From positions 1-48,591 of the forward strand of contig JAPLNX010000090.1 of NCBI GenBank assembly GCA_026400935.1: 48,591 bases of DNA, written 5' to 3'. This document shows, one piece after another, positions 37,073 to 46,300 of the stretch. The translations under genes were made by a program, and so were the position numbers. The notes under the pieces are model-generated. The model had not been told where the DNA came from. It searched no databases and saw nothing but the letters and a program-made list of their open reading frames with translations. How positions within the stretch are numbered: position 1 is the first letter of the stretch; every line of letters starts with the position of its first letter. The stretch comes from Planctomycetia bacterium (GTDB taxonomy: Bacteria; Planctomycetota; Planctomycetia; Planctomycetales; Planctomycetaceae).

Positions 37073-37145
37073 GGTGACATCCGGTTGCTGGAGGCACGAA
37101 GGAATCGTGTCCCACATTTCGTTCTTGCCAGGGAGGGCAGACATT

Positions 37146-40100
37146 ATGAATTTCACGTCATGGTTAAGCGGTTTGAATCGTCGAGTCACTTCTCGCAAGC
37201 GCACGAGCACGCGAGTCAACACTCCTGCGGTGGGTGTCGAGAACATGGAGACTCGACAATTGCTGTCGATCTCCGCGTTATTCATTCCCGACACGGGCGA
37301 ATTGAACATTCAACTTGATAGCGACGACAACGTCCGCGTTGGTTCCTCCGCGTTGGGCAATGTGCAACTGGAAGTCGGCAGCGGGACTGGTGCGTATGCC
37401 TCTAGCAATGTGCTCGGCACTCGACCGGCAAGTGACGTGAAGTCGATCGTGATTCTGGGTGGCGACAATCAAAACACGATTGACCTGAATGGCGTGACCT
37501 CCGTGGTCTTCACCAATCTTGTGTCGATTGAAGTTGATGGTGCCAACGGCAACGACTCCATCGTCGGCAGCTTGGATATTGCCGACAGCTTGAGCGGTGG
37601 TAACGGAACAGACACGCTCATCGGCCTGGGAGGCAACGACACACTGCTTGGTGGCGATGGCAACGACGTCATTATCGGCGGACTCGGTGACGACAGCATT
37701 CGCGGTGGTGATGGTAACGATGGCATCACCGGCGATGCGGGCAACGATGTGATCGACTCAGGCAACGGTGACGACACCGTCTCTGGCGGCGATGGCAACG
37801 ACAGTGTCTTCGCCGGAAATGGCCAAGATTCACTGACGGGCAATGCGGGTGATGACACACTCAACGGTGACGGCGGCACGGACTCGGTCAGCGGCGGCGA
37901 TGGCAATGACCTCATCTTCGGTGGTGAATTCGGCGACTTGCTCTTAGGTGATGCAGGCAACGACACGATCTCTGGGCAAGCGGGCAATGACACCATCATC
38001 GGTGTGACCGGCCAAGACAAGATTGATGGCGGCACGGGTGACGATCTGATTAAGAGTGCGTTGGACGTACCGGTCGATGACGCTGTTCCAGTCGCCGCAC
38101 AACCGGCCCCATCGGTACTCTCACCAACTCAGCTACCGGACGCGGTAAATAGCACACTGGGAATTGACTCGACTTTGAAAAGTGTCTCAATTGGAACCGG
38201 GACCACGGATGGTGGGCTGACAGTGCAAGTGACCGGCACCGGTTCGTTCGGCAACGGGACGTCACCGACCTCGACGAACCCCGGTGCAAAATACAACCCG
38301 ATCGACGCGACCGGAGCGACGACGCTCATTGGTGCTGGAAACACCGTCACAACGTCGGACGTTTATTTCCGCTCCAGCACGATCAGCGGTGCGCGAAACA
38401 CGCTCGAAACGTTGGCCACGAATCGCTCAACGATCGTCGGCACAGCGACGGAAGCCAACTCCTCGTTCGATGTCGGAACGTTGCGTTTTGAACTGACTCA
38501 ATTGGCTGAACCAGCCTATGACCTCGTGACGGGAAAACAAATTGGCTCGTTGCTGACGCAGACTTACCACGTGACCAACTTGGGGAATACGACGTCGAAT
38601 TTTGAGTTGTCGCGAGCATTGGACGGCAACATGACCTTCGACGGCTCAGCCTCAGAAGGTGGTGGCCGAGTGGTCTCAACGGCCGGTGACGAATTCCTCG
38701 TCGAAACAGACAAAGGTGGTACGTCGGCTTCCACCAACTTTGTCGCGATCACTGGAAAGGGAGGGACGGTTCCAAAGATCAATCGCTTTGAAATAAACCA
38801 AGCCTCGACAGCGCTGATCAACGTGCAGTCCGGTCAGATGCCGAACGGCAAAGTCTTCAATGACACGAACGGTGATCAGTCGATCGATACGGATTCTGAC
38901 GTCGCTTTGACTTTGCGAAACACCTTCAGCTTGGCCCCCACAACAAGCACGATCTACACGACACACACGCTGTTTGGGACTGGCACACCAAATCTCGTGC
39001 AGGTGAATCAGAAGCCGGTGACGATCGCTGATGCTGGTCGCGTTCTGGCAGGCCGTGACATTGCGATTGATGTCGTTTCCAACGACGCCGACGCCGATGG
39101 CCAACTGGATTATGCGTCCATTCAAATCACCCAAGCTCCAGTGCATGGAACCGTTGTTGTTCTTCAAGACGGACGTGTTCGCTACACACCGGATGCAGGA
39201 TACAGTGGCAACGACGCGTTCTACTACACCATTGCCGACAATTTGGGAGCACGCAGCAATCCCACTCTGGTTTCGGTAGAGGTCAGCGCGATCGACATAT
39301 TGGGTGACGCCATCAATGGCGGGATCGGCAACGACACCGTGATCGGTGGTGACGGCAATGACACAATCCTCGGCGGCTCTGGCCAAGACTCATTGTTCGG
39401 CGGCTTGGGTAATGACCGCATTCAAGGTCAAGGTGGCGAGGACAGCATCAACGGTGGCGGCGGTGCAGACACGCTCGATGGCGGTGACGGCAATGACTTC
39501 GTGCAAAGTGCCTCGATCCAAATTGCGATCAATGATGTCGCCGTGACGGAAGGCAACACGGGGACGACTGACGCGGTCTTCACCGTGGGGTTGTCGGCCG
39601 CGAGTAGCTCGACGATTACTGTCGATTATTCGACGCTGGGAGTCACGGCAACATCGGGCAGCGACTTCTTACCGGCATCGGGAACATTGACGTTCGCGCC
39701 GGGTGTCACCACGCAGACCATCACCGTTCAGGTCAATGGGGACACCACCTCCGAGTCGAACGAAACCTTCTCGGTCAAACTTACGAATGCCACAGAAGCC
39801 GTGCTTTTCAACACTCAAGGCCAAGGAACAATCACGGACGACGATCGTCCGGTGAGCTTGGCACTGACTCCGGGAGCCAACGTGAATGCGAGCCGCTTGG
39901 CGGGCAGCCAAGCGGAGGTTCACATCGCGGTGAATCCGACCAATCCACAAAACGTCGTCGCGGTCGCGAACGGTGGCACGGCTGATCCTTCAGCGCAATT
40001 CATTGCTAACTCAACGGACGGTGGCACGACTTGGACGATTCGACCGTTGAGCTTCGGTCAAGACACCATCGGCACGGCGGCGAACTCTGATCGCTTTGAT

Positions 40101-42593
40101 GCGGCCGTGGCCTTCGATCGGTTCGGCAACTTGCATCTGACTTACATGGCTCGCACTTCAACTGCCGGTGATGCAGCAATCATGTATGCCATCAGCAGCG
40201 ACGGCGGGACGACCTTCACAACGCGCATCCTGGCCCCACTCTCAGCCACGGTTGATAAACCGTGGATCGCCACGGGACCGGATGCAGCCAACGCGGCGAA
40301 TGAGGCGGTTTATGTGACTTACCGTGACACCGCTGGCCTTGTTGTTCAAGGAGCGGTTGCAACAGGACTAGGAACTGTGGGTGCGTTTTCAGCGGCATCT
40401 CTCTTCAGTGCCAATGGAAACTATGCGGTGCCCAGCGTTGGACCAAACGGCGAACTCGCCATCACTTGGTTAAACCCAGCAGGCGGACAAGGTCCAGGTG
40501 TCTGCCAATTCGATCGCGACCTCAACGGCCTCGTTGGCGGTTTGACGTTTGGAGTCGATACCTCAATTTCGTCAACAAACTTCGGTGGGTTCGACTTCAT
40601 TCCCGCGACGCCAGATCGAAGTACATTCGCCAGCCCATACGTGGCCTATGACTTGAGCAATGGACCTCATCGCGGCCGGCTGTACGCGGCCTATGCCGAT
40701 GAAATCATTGATGAAAGCAACAACTCAGACATTGAACTCCGATTTTCTGACGACAACGGAGGAACCTGGAGCACACCAGTTCGAGTCAACGATGACACCG
40801 GCACGAACAGCCAATTCTTCCAAAACATCAGCGTAGATCGCACCAATGGAAATGTCTTCTTGAGCTGGTACGACGCCCGCAATGACGTCGGTGCGAGCGG
40901 CATCAACTCTGACGGAATCGACAACACGGACGTTCAAGTTTTCATGGCGGGCAGCCTCGATGGCGGCCTGACCTTTGGTCCGAACGTTCTCGTCAGCACG
41001 GGTGCCTCGAACCAAGCCCGCGATGTCACTGATCCCGGCAATGACTTCGGCGACTATGCAGGCTTGGCCGCCTACAACGACACCGTCTACGTCATCTGGA
41101 CTGATAACTCCAATTCCACCGGCGACAATCCCGGTGGCCGAGCAACCTTTGATGTCTACACATCGCGAGTGACCGTCGGGTTCAATACCAGCACCGGCGG
41201 CGGCAGCAGCACTGCCTTGCCAACGATTATTGATGACGGTGATGTCCTGAATGGTGGAGCTGGCAACGACACACTGGTTGGTTCGACGGGCAACGATACG
41301 CTCAATGGCCAAGGTGATAACGACTCGCTGCTCGGTGGTGATGGCAATGACTCGCTGCTGGGTGGTTCCGGGCAAGACACGCTCGACGGCCAAGCTGGGA
41401 ATGACACGCTCAATGGTCAAGGCGGCAACGACACGCTGTTAGGTGGCAACGACAACGACATCATCGTGCTCGATAGCAACGGATCGGGCGCAGACTCCGC
41501 TGATGGCCAAGATGGCTTCAATACGATCGTGGTCAACGGAACCAACAAAGTTGACACGATCAACGTGAGCCAAATTGGAAGCGTGCTGATGATCAACAAC
41601 GGCAGTGGCACAATCGGTGCGACTCAAAATATCCAGAGCGTTGTGATCAACACGTTGGCGGGTAACGACACTGTCACCTTGGGGAACCTCAATGGCGTGG
41701 TGGCCATGCAACTCACGGTCAACGGTGGCGATGGCAATGACCTGTTGGATGCGACCGGAGCGGTGATCGGAACGGTTCGCTTGGCACTCAATGGCAACGA
41801 CGGCAACGACTCGCTCAATGGCTCGTTGGGGAACGACAGCCTCAACGGTGGAGCTGGTAACGATGTCATCGCCGGCAATGCTGGGAACGATGTCATCCAA
41901 GGTGGTGATGGCAACGATCTGATCGGTGGTGGTCTCGGTGATGACGTCATCAGCGGTGGCGATGGAGCTGACGTCATCAACGGTCAACAAGGGAATGACA
42001 ACCTCAACGGCGGAAATGGCAACGATACACTCAAGGGTGACGTCGGGAACGACACACTCTCTGGTGCTGCGGGTGACGACAACCTCAACGGCATGGACGG
42101 GGATGACTCGATCCTGGGTGGAGTCGGACAAGATGCGATCAGCGGAGGAATCGGTAACGACACGCTCGATGGTGGCCGCAACGACGACTCCATCAACGGC
42201 AATGCGGGTGACGACCTGATTCGCGGCGATCACGGAAATGACTACATCGACGCTGGCGAAGGAAACAACACCGTCAATGGCGGCGACGGTGACGACACGA
42301 TCCTCACGGAATCTGGCAACGACTTCGTTCACGGCGGCGACGGAAATGACCGCATCAATGTGGGCGATGGCAACGACATCGTCGTCGGTGGCGATGGCAA
42401 CGACACGGTACTTGGTGGAGCGGGTAACGACACCATTCTCGGTGGAGACGGCGACGACTCGCTGGATGGCCAAGGCGGCGCTGACACAATCGCCGGTCAG
42501 CAAGGCAACGACACGATCATTGATCCCGTTGCCGAGATTCGTGAGAAGTTTGTGTTGCCTGCCAACATCTTCAAGATTCTGACTGGCCTATAA
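37146..42593 (+). CDS. Giant calcium-binding-repeat protein, paralogue 2
   Basis: This 1,815-residue protein starts at ATG 37146, after GGGAGGG eight bases upstream. The frame is open further upstream, but that part reads through the hairpin repeat and is not coding. METRQLLS is at 34-41. Parts: RTX block (about 133-301); a domain shared with paralogue 3 but not 1 (about 305-617, with QIGSLLTQTYHVTNLGN and TTHTLFGTGTPN); an Ig/cadherin-like domain (about 623-716, DIAIDVVSNDADADG); a short RTX block; Calx-beta (about 790-900); Asp-box propeller (about 903-1348: STDGGTTWTI, SSDGGTTFTT, SDDNGGTWST); a long RTX block (about 1363-1792); and the tail DPVAEIREKFVLPANI. Probably secreted. Partners unknown. 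Confidence 0.88.
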   Translation: MNFTSWLSGLNRRVTSRKRTSTRVNTPAVGVENMETRQLLSISALFIPDTGELNIQLDSDDNVRVGSSALGNVQLEVGSGTGAYASSNVLGTRPASDVKSIVILGGDNQNTIDLNGVTSVVFTNLVSIEVDGANGNDSIVGSLDIADSLSGGNGTDTLIGLGGNDTLLGGDGNDVIIGGLGDDSIRGGDGNDGITGDAGNDVIDSGNGDDTVSGGDGNDSVFAGNGQDSLTGNAGDDTLNGDGGTDSVSGGDGNDLIFGGEFGDLLLGDAGNDTISGQAGNDTIIGVTGQDKIDGGTGDDLIKSALDVPVDDAVPVAAQPAPSVLSPTQLPDAVNSTLGIDSTLKSVSIGTGTTDGGLTVQVTGTGSFGNGTSPTSTNPGAKYNPIDATGATTLIGAGNTVTTSDVYFRSSTISGARNTLETLATNRSTIVGTATEANSSFDVGTLRFELTQLAEPAYDLVTGKQIGSLLTQTYHVTNLGNTTSNFELSRALDGNMTFDGSASEGGGRVVSTAGDEFLVETDKGGTSASTNFVAITGKGGTVPKINRFEINQASTALINVQSGQMPNGKVFNDTNGDQSIDTDSDVALTLRNTFSLAPTTSTIYTTHTLFGTGTPNLVQVNQKPVTIADAGRVLAGRDIAIDVVSNDADADGQLDYASIQITQAPVHGTVVVLQDGRVRYTPDAGYSGNDAFYYTIADNLGARSNPTLVSVEVSAIDILGDAINGGIGNDTVIGGDGNDTILGGSGQDSLFGGLGNDRIQGQGGEDSINGGGGADTLDGGDGNDFVQSASIQIAINDVAVTEGNTGTTDAVFTVGLSAASSSTITVDYSTLGVTATSGSDFLPASGTLTFAPGVTTQTITVQVNGDTTSESNETFSVKLTNATEAVLFNTQGQGTITDDDRPVSLALTPGANVNASRLAGSQAEVHIAVNPTNPQNVVAVANGGTADPSAQFIANSTDGGTTWTIRPLSFGQDTIGTAANSDRFDAAVAFDRFGNLHLTYMARTSTAGDAAIMYAISSDGGTTFTTRILAPLSATVDKPWIATGPDAANAANEAVYVTYRDTAGLVVQGAVATGLGTVGAFSAASLFSANGNYAVPSVGPNGELAITWLNPAGGQGPGVCQFDRDLNGLVGGLTFGVDTSISSTNFGGFDFIPATPDRSTFASPYVAYDLSNGPHRGRLYAAYADEIIDESNNSDIELRFSDDNGGTWSTPVRVNDDTGTNSQFFQNISVDRTNGNVFLSWYDARNDVGASGINSDGIDNTDVQVFMAGSLDGGLTFGPNVLVSTGASNQARDVTDPGNDFGDYAGLAAYNDTVYVIWTDNSNSTGDNPGGRATFDVYTSRVTVGFNTSTGGGSSTALPTIIDDGDVLNGGAGNDTLVGSTGNDTLNGQGDNDSLLGGDGNDSLLGGSGQDTLDGQAGNDTLNGQGGNDTLLGGNDNDIIVLDSNGSGADSADGQDGFNTIVVNGTNKVDTINVSQIGSVLMINNGSGTIGATQNIQSVVINTLAGNDTVTLGNLNGVVAMQLTVNGGDGNDLLDATGAVIGTVRLALNGNDGNDSLNGSLGNDSLNGGAGNDVIAGNAGNDVIQGGDGNDLIGGGLGDDVISGGDGADVINGQQGNDNLNGGNGNDTLKGDVGNDTLSGAAGDDNLNGMDGDDSILGGVGQDAISGGIGNDTLDGGRNDDSINGNAGDDLIRGDHGNDYIDAGEGNNTVNGGDGDDTILTESGNDFVHGGDGNDRINVGDGNDIVVGGDGNDTVLGGAGNDTILGGDGDDSLDGQGGADTIAGQQGNDTIIDPVAEIREKFVLPANIFKILTGL

Positions 42594-42621
42594 GCACTCG
42601 TTCGACAATTCGATCGCAACC

Positions 42622-42655
42622 ACAACCCGGCGGCCGCAAGGCCGCCGGGTTGTTT
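42622..42655 (+). terminator. Rho-independent terminator after paralogue 2
   Basis: ACAACCCGGCGGCC, GCAA and GGCCGCCGGGTTGT form a perfect 14-bp stem followed by TTTCGTTT, 28 bp after the stop. It should end the paralogue 2 transcript, so paralogue 3 needs its own promoter. Confidence 0.88.
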
Positions 42656-42722
42656 TCGTTTGGGGTGAGGAACATCCCCTCCCCTCCGAGCTTGCCTCGG
42701 TGGATTCGGGCCTTTGCACTAG

Positions 42723-42928
42723 GTGCTGTCCCACAAACCGAATTAGCCGCGCGGCGTTAGCTGGGATTATTCATGCCTTCTGACGAGCCCGAAGCGTGAG
42801 GGAGTGACTGCGATGAACTTCACTCGCTTGCGCTTCGGGTTTGTCTGAAACACCCTGCGGGAGATTTTCCCAGTTCTCGACAAAACAACCGGGGCTAGCG
42901 CCCTGCGGCTGATTTGTGGGACAGAACA
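42723..42928. mobile_element. Inverted-repeat element inserted in a hairpin loop (MITE-like)
   Basis: Terminal inverted repeats GTGCTGTCCCACAAA and TTTGTGGGACAGAAC agree at 14 of 15 positions, and similarity extends inward with a short indel (TAGCCGCGCGGCGTTAGC on the left, GCTAGCGCCCTGCGGCTGA on the right). The element is about 206 bp and has no transposase. A third palindrome (42788-42839) lies at its centre. No clear target-site duplication is seen. It resembles a non-autonomous MITE or a planctomycete intergenic repeat. Confidence 0.75.
42788..42839. repeat. Innermost palindrome of the nested repeats
   Basis: Arms CCCGAAGCGTGAGGGAGTGA and TCACTCGCTTGCGCTTCGGG pair at 17 of 20 positions around a 12-nt loop. 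It lies inside the MITE-like element, making a third level of nesting. Confidence 0.75.
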
Positions 42929-42991
42929 TGGGACTGTGAAAAATACCGTAGTGCAAAAGCCCGCGAGCCACCGAGGCGAGCTCGGTGGGGG

Positions 42992-43354
42992 TCTGTGCGG
43001 TGGCGTCATACGTGTGGTCCGGCCGTGCATTCTAGAACACACAAGCCAATGCACCTGGCTGACTTTTCTGGTTAGGTCGGCATTCCTGATTCCGCGAACT
43101 TTTGCGATCACGTCCGCTGCGTCGCTTACGGGGCCTATAACGTTTATCTCGATTATGCCTGTCGTAGGGATCGTAATGCTTATGCGTATTTGATCGTAAA
43201 AAACGATTACAAGGCGCGCCCCTAGCCTCGTTACAGACGGAAGAGTTTGCCGAGCTAATACACGTGAAATAAGCGGCAGGACTCGGATAACTGCCACAGC
43301 ACTCACGGTTGAGTGCTGTCACTGAATGGATGATAGAACCAAGGAGGGGATGCC
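42992..43354. promoter_or_regulatory. Leader region of paralogue 3
   Basis: About 360 bp between the split repeat and the third giant gene, with no recognised coding frame. Since a strong terminator closes paralogue 2, the promoter of paralogue 3 should be here or inside the nested repeats. AAGGAGGGG at 43341-43349 is a strong ribosome site five bases before ATG 43355. No clear -35/-10 is claimed. Confidence 0.45.
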
Positions 43355-46300
43355 ATGGTTAGGTCAGGTTGGATGAAACAGTTTCGAGAGACGCTCTCGA
43401 ATTCACTTGCCACGCAAGCCGCAAAACGACGTGTCCAAGCACGGATGCCCGTGCAGCAGGCAGAGTACCTGGAAGACCGAAGTCTGATGTCGGTTTCAGC
43501 TCTGCTACTCAACAACACCGAGCTGAGCATCATCTCAGACGGCGACGACGACATGGTCTTTCAGACCAACTCCGCCGGACAACTCGAAGTCTTGGTGGGA
43601 GCGACCGGCCAAGGCGAACTACAACGGCCGTTAGTTCCGTATCTCAGCATTCCGGTGATTCAAGCGAGTGCGCTGACTTCGATCACGATCGAAGGTGGAT
43701 CGGACCAGAACGAGATCGACCTCAGCCGACTGACGTTGGCGGCAGGTTACAGTCCTTCGCTGAAGATCATTATTCAAGGTGGCAACGGCCACGACATCAT
43801 CACCGGCAGTGCTGACGTCTCGAATGACATCATGGGTGGTGACGGTAACGACACGATCCGTGGCGGCGATGCGGCAGACACGCTGGAAGGCGGAGATGGT
43901 AATGACCTGATCTTCGGTGACGTGATTCCTCCGCAGTTGAGCATCTTGGTTGCTCCCAGCGATCCACGCACTCTGACCAATGGTGCCGACGACAGCATCC
44001 TGGGTGGCGACGGCGCAGACACGATTCACGGTGTCGCTGGCAATGACTCGATCAACTCCGGTGACGGTGACGATGTCGTCACCAGCGGCATCGGCAACGA
44101 CAGTGTCTTCGGTGGCAACGGTGCTGACTCGATCACCGGCGACGATGGCGACGACAACTTGAATGCCGACGGTGGTTTCGACACGGTGGTTGGTGGCGCT
44201 GGTAATGACTTCATTTTAGGTGGAGCGAACAACGACCTGATCTCGGGTGACAGTGACAACGCGGCGATCATCGGAGTCGGTAACGACACGATCGACGGTC
44301 AAGCCGGGAATGACACAATCAACGGCGGCGGTGGCGTAGACTCTCTGTCCGGTGGTACTGGTAACGACAACATCGTCAGCACGCCGTTCGTGACCACGAC
44401 GAGTGATCCTCTGCCCGTGCTAACTCCGAACCCAAACACAGGCAAGCCTGTATCGCTGGCGCCAGCAATTCCAACCGGTTTGGCGACGAGTGATGTCGGT
44501 ACGTTCCATACAATCACGACCGGTAATGGTGACGCTGGCTTGGCTGTGACCATCGACGCCACGGGTAAGTTTGGCGCATTCAGCCAAGTGGTTAGTCCGA
44601 ACCCAGGCAACTCACTGGTGACACAACGGTCACAGTTCAAAGGCTACTCATCGGAAGGAGCGGTCTTTGATCCCATCGGAGACGGCTTGGGAAAGGTGTC
44701 CGATATCACGTCTGTAGAATCCACGGTTTACTTTCGTTTCGGCGATATCACGGGAGCACGAGTCCCTTTGGACCAAGCGGCAAAAGCACAGGGGACCGTG
44801 GGAAATATCTTTGGAACGTCCAGCGAAGCGATTTCTCAATTCACAATCGGACCACTCGTCTTCAGTTTGGTCCAACAAGTTCAGCCACAGTTCAATATCA
44901 CGACGAATCAACGTGTCGGATCGCTGCTGACACAAACCTACCAAATCCAAAACACGGGCCTGATCGCTTCGACGTTTGAGTTGGTACGGTACTTCGATGG
45001 TGATCTGAACTTTGACGGCCGAGACGGCTTGGGTGGGACAACTTCGAACGCAAACGGAGTTCCTGACGGTGCATCCGCTGATGGCGGTGGGCACTACATC
45101 AATCCGAAAACGCGTGATGAGTTCTTGTTTGAAACCGAGCAGGGGGGTGTCGGCAGCAACGGAACATTCGTCGGAATCACCTCGACACCGAACCCTGCTG
45201 CGCCACCTGCTCCTTTCCCCGCAAATCGGTTTGAATTGGGATTGTTTCCCAATCTGCGGACTCGACTGATCAACGGGCTGAACATCGCCAATCAAGTTGC
45301 GAATGACAACAACAGTGACGGCTCCGTTGATCCGGGACGGGAAGGAAACGTCACGCTCGCCTTGCGTAACGCCTACACCTTGGCACCAGGAGCCATCACG
45401 ACCTACACGACTCATACCGTGTTTGGGACAGGCACTCCGAATCAAATCGAATTCAACCGCGGACCAAGTACGTTGCCGGATGGTGCCGATCCCAATAACG
45501 CCAAAGAGACCAACAAACCGATCGTCTCGTTGCGAGATGAGCCGGTGACGATTGATGTCGTGAAGAACGACACCGATCTGGATGGCTCCCTGGATGTAAC
45601 CTCAATTCGGATTGAGGACCAACCCGCCAAGGGGACTGTTGAAGCTGTGGGCGATGGTCGAATTCGTTACACACCGGAGCCAGGAACCACGGGCACGTTC
45701 ACCTTCACATACTCGATTGCGGACAACCTCGGTAGCCGCAGCATTAGTACGCGAGTCTTTGTGCTGGTGAATCCAGACCCTGGCTCAGACGTGATCAACG
45801 GCGGCCTGGGAAATGACACGCTGATTGGTGCCGACGGCAACGACACGATCTTTGCTGGCAGCGGTGACGACTCGGTATTTGGCGGAACTGGCAATGATCG
45901 CTTGGTCGGCCAAGGAGGCAGCGACAGCATCGTCGGCGGAACCGGACTAGACACGATTGATGGCGGAACGGGCAACGACTTACTAGCGAGCGATTCGCGA
46001 CGGATACCGAGTTTGTTTATCAACGATGTGACTGTCGTCGAAGGGACCATCACTCCTCTTAGCAATGGCGTGGTTACGGCCACGTACACAATCAATTTGG
46101 ATCATCCGGTCGAGCAGGCGGTGAGTTTTGATTATCAAATCGTGAGTGGCACAGCCACGTCTGGTGTCGATTTCGTGGCTGGCTCGGGCACGTTGACTTT
46201 GAAGCCGTATGAAACTGTGTTGACTCTGCCAGTCACTATTTTGGGTGATACTCTTGCAGAGCTCACGGAAAACTACACCATCGTCTTGTCCAATTTGCAG

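Larger units (their letters stand above)
42681..42991. repeat. Long-hairpin repeat, copy 4, split by an insertion
   Basis: The left arm CTCCGAGCTTGCCTCGGTGG, ATTCGGGCCTTTGCACTA ends at 42721. The matching right arm GTAGTGCAAAAGCCCGCG, CCACCGAGGCGAGCTCGGTG starts at 42949. About 20 nt of the usual 29-nt loop remain on the right (42929-42948). The rest is replaced by an inverted-repeat element (42723-42928). Confidence 0.9.

Noticed and set aside
36972-37145. Longer N-terminus for paralogue 2
   Set aside because: The extra residues read through the hairpin repeat and short palindrome. ATG 37146 has a good ribosome site and aligns with the other paralogues.
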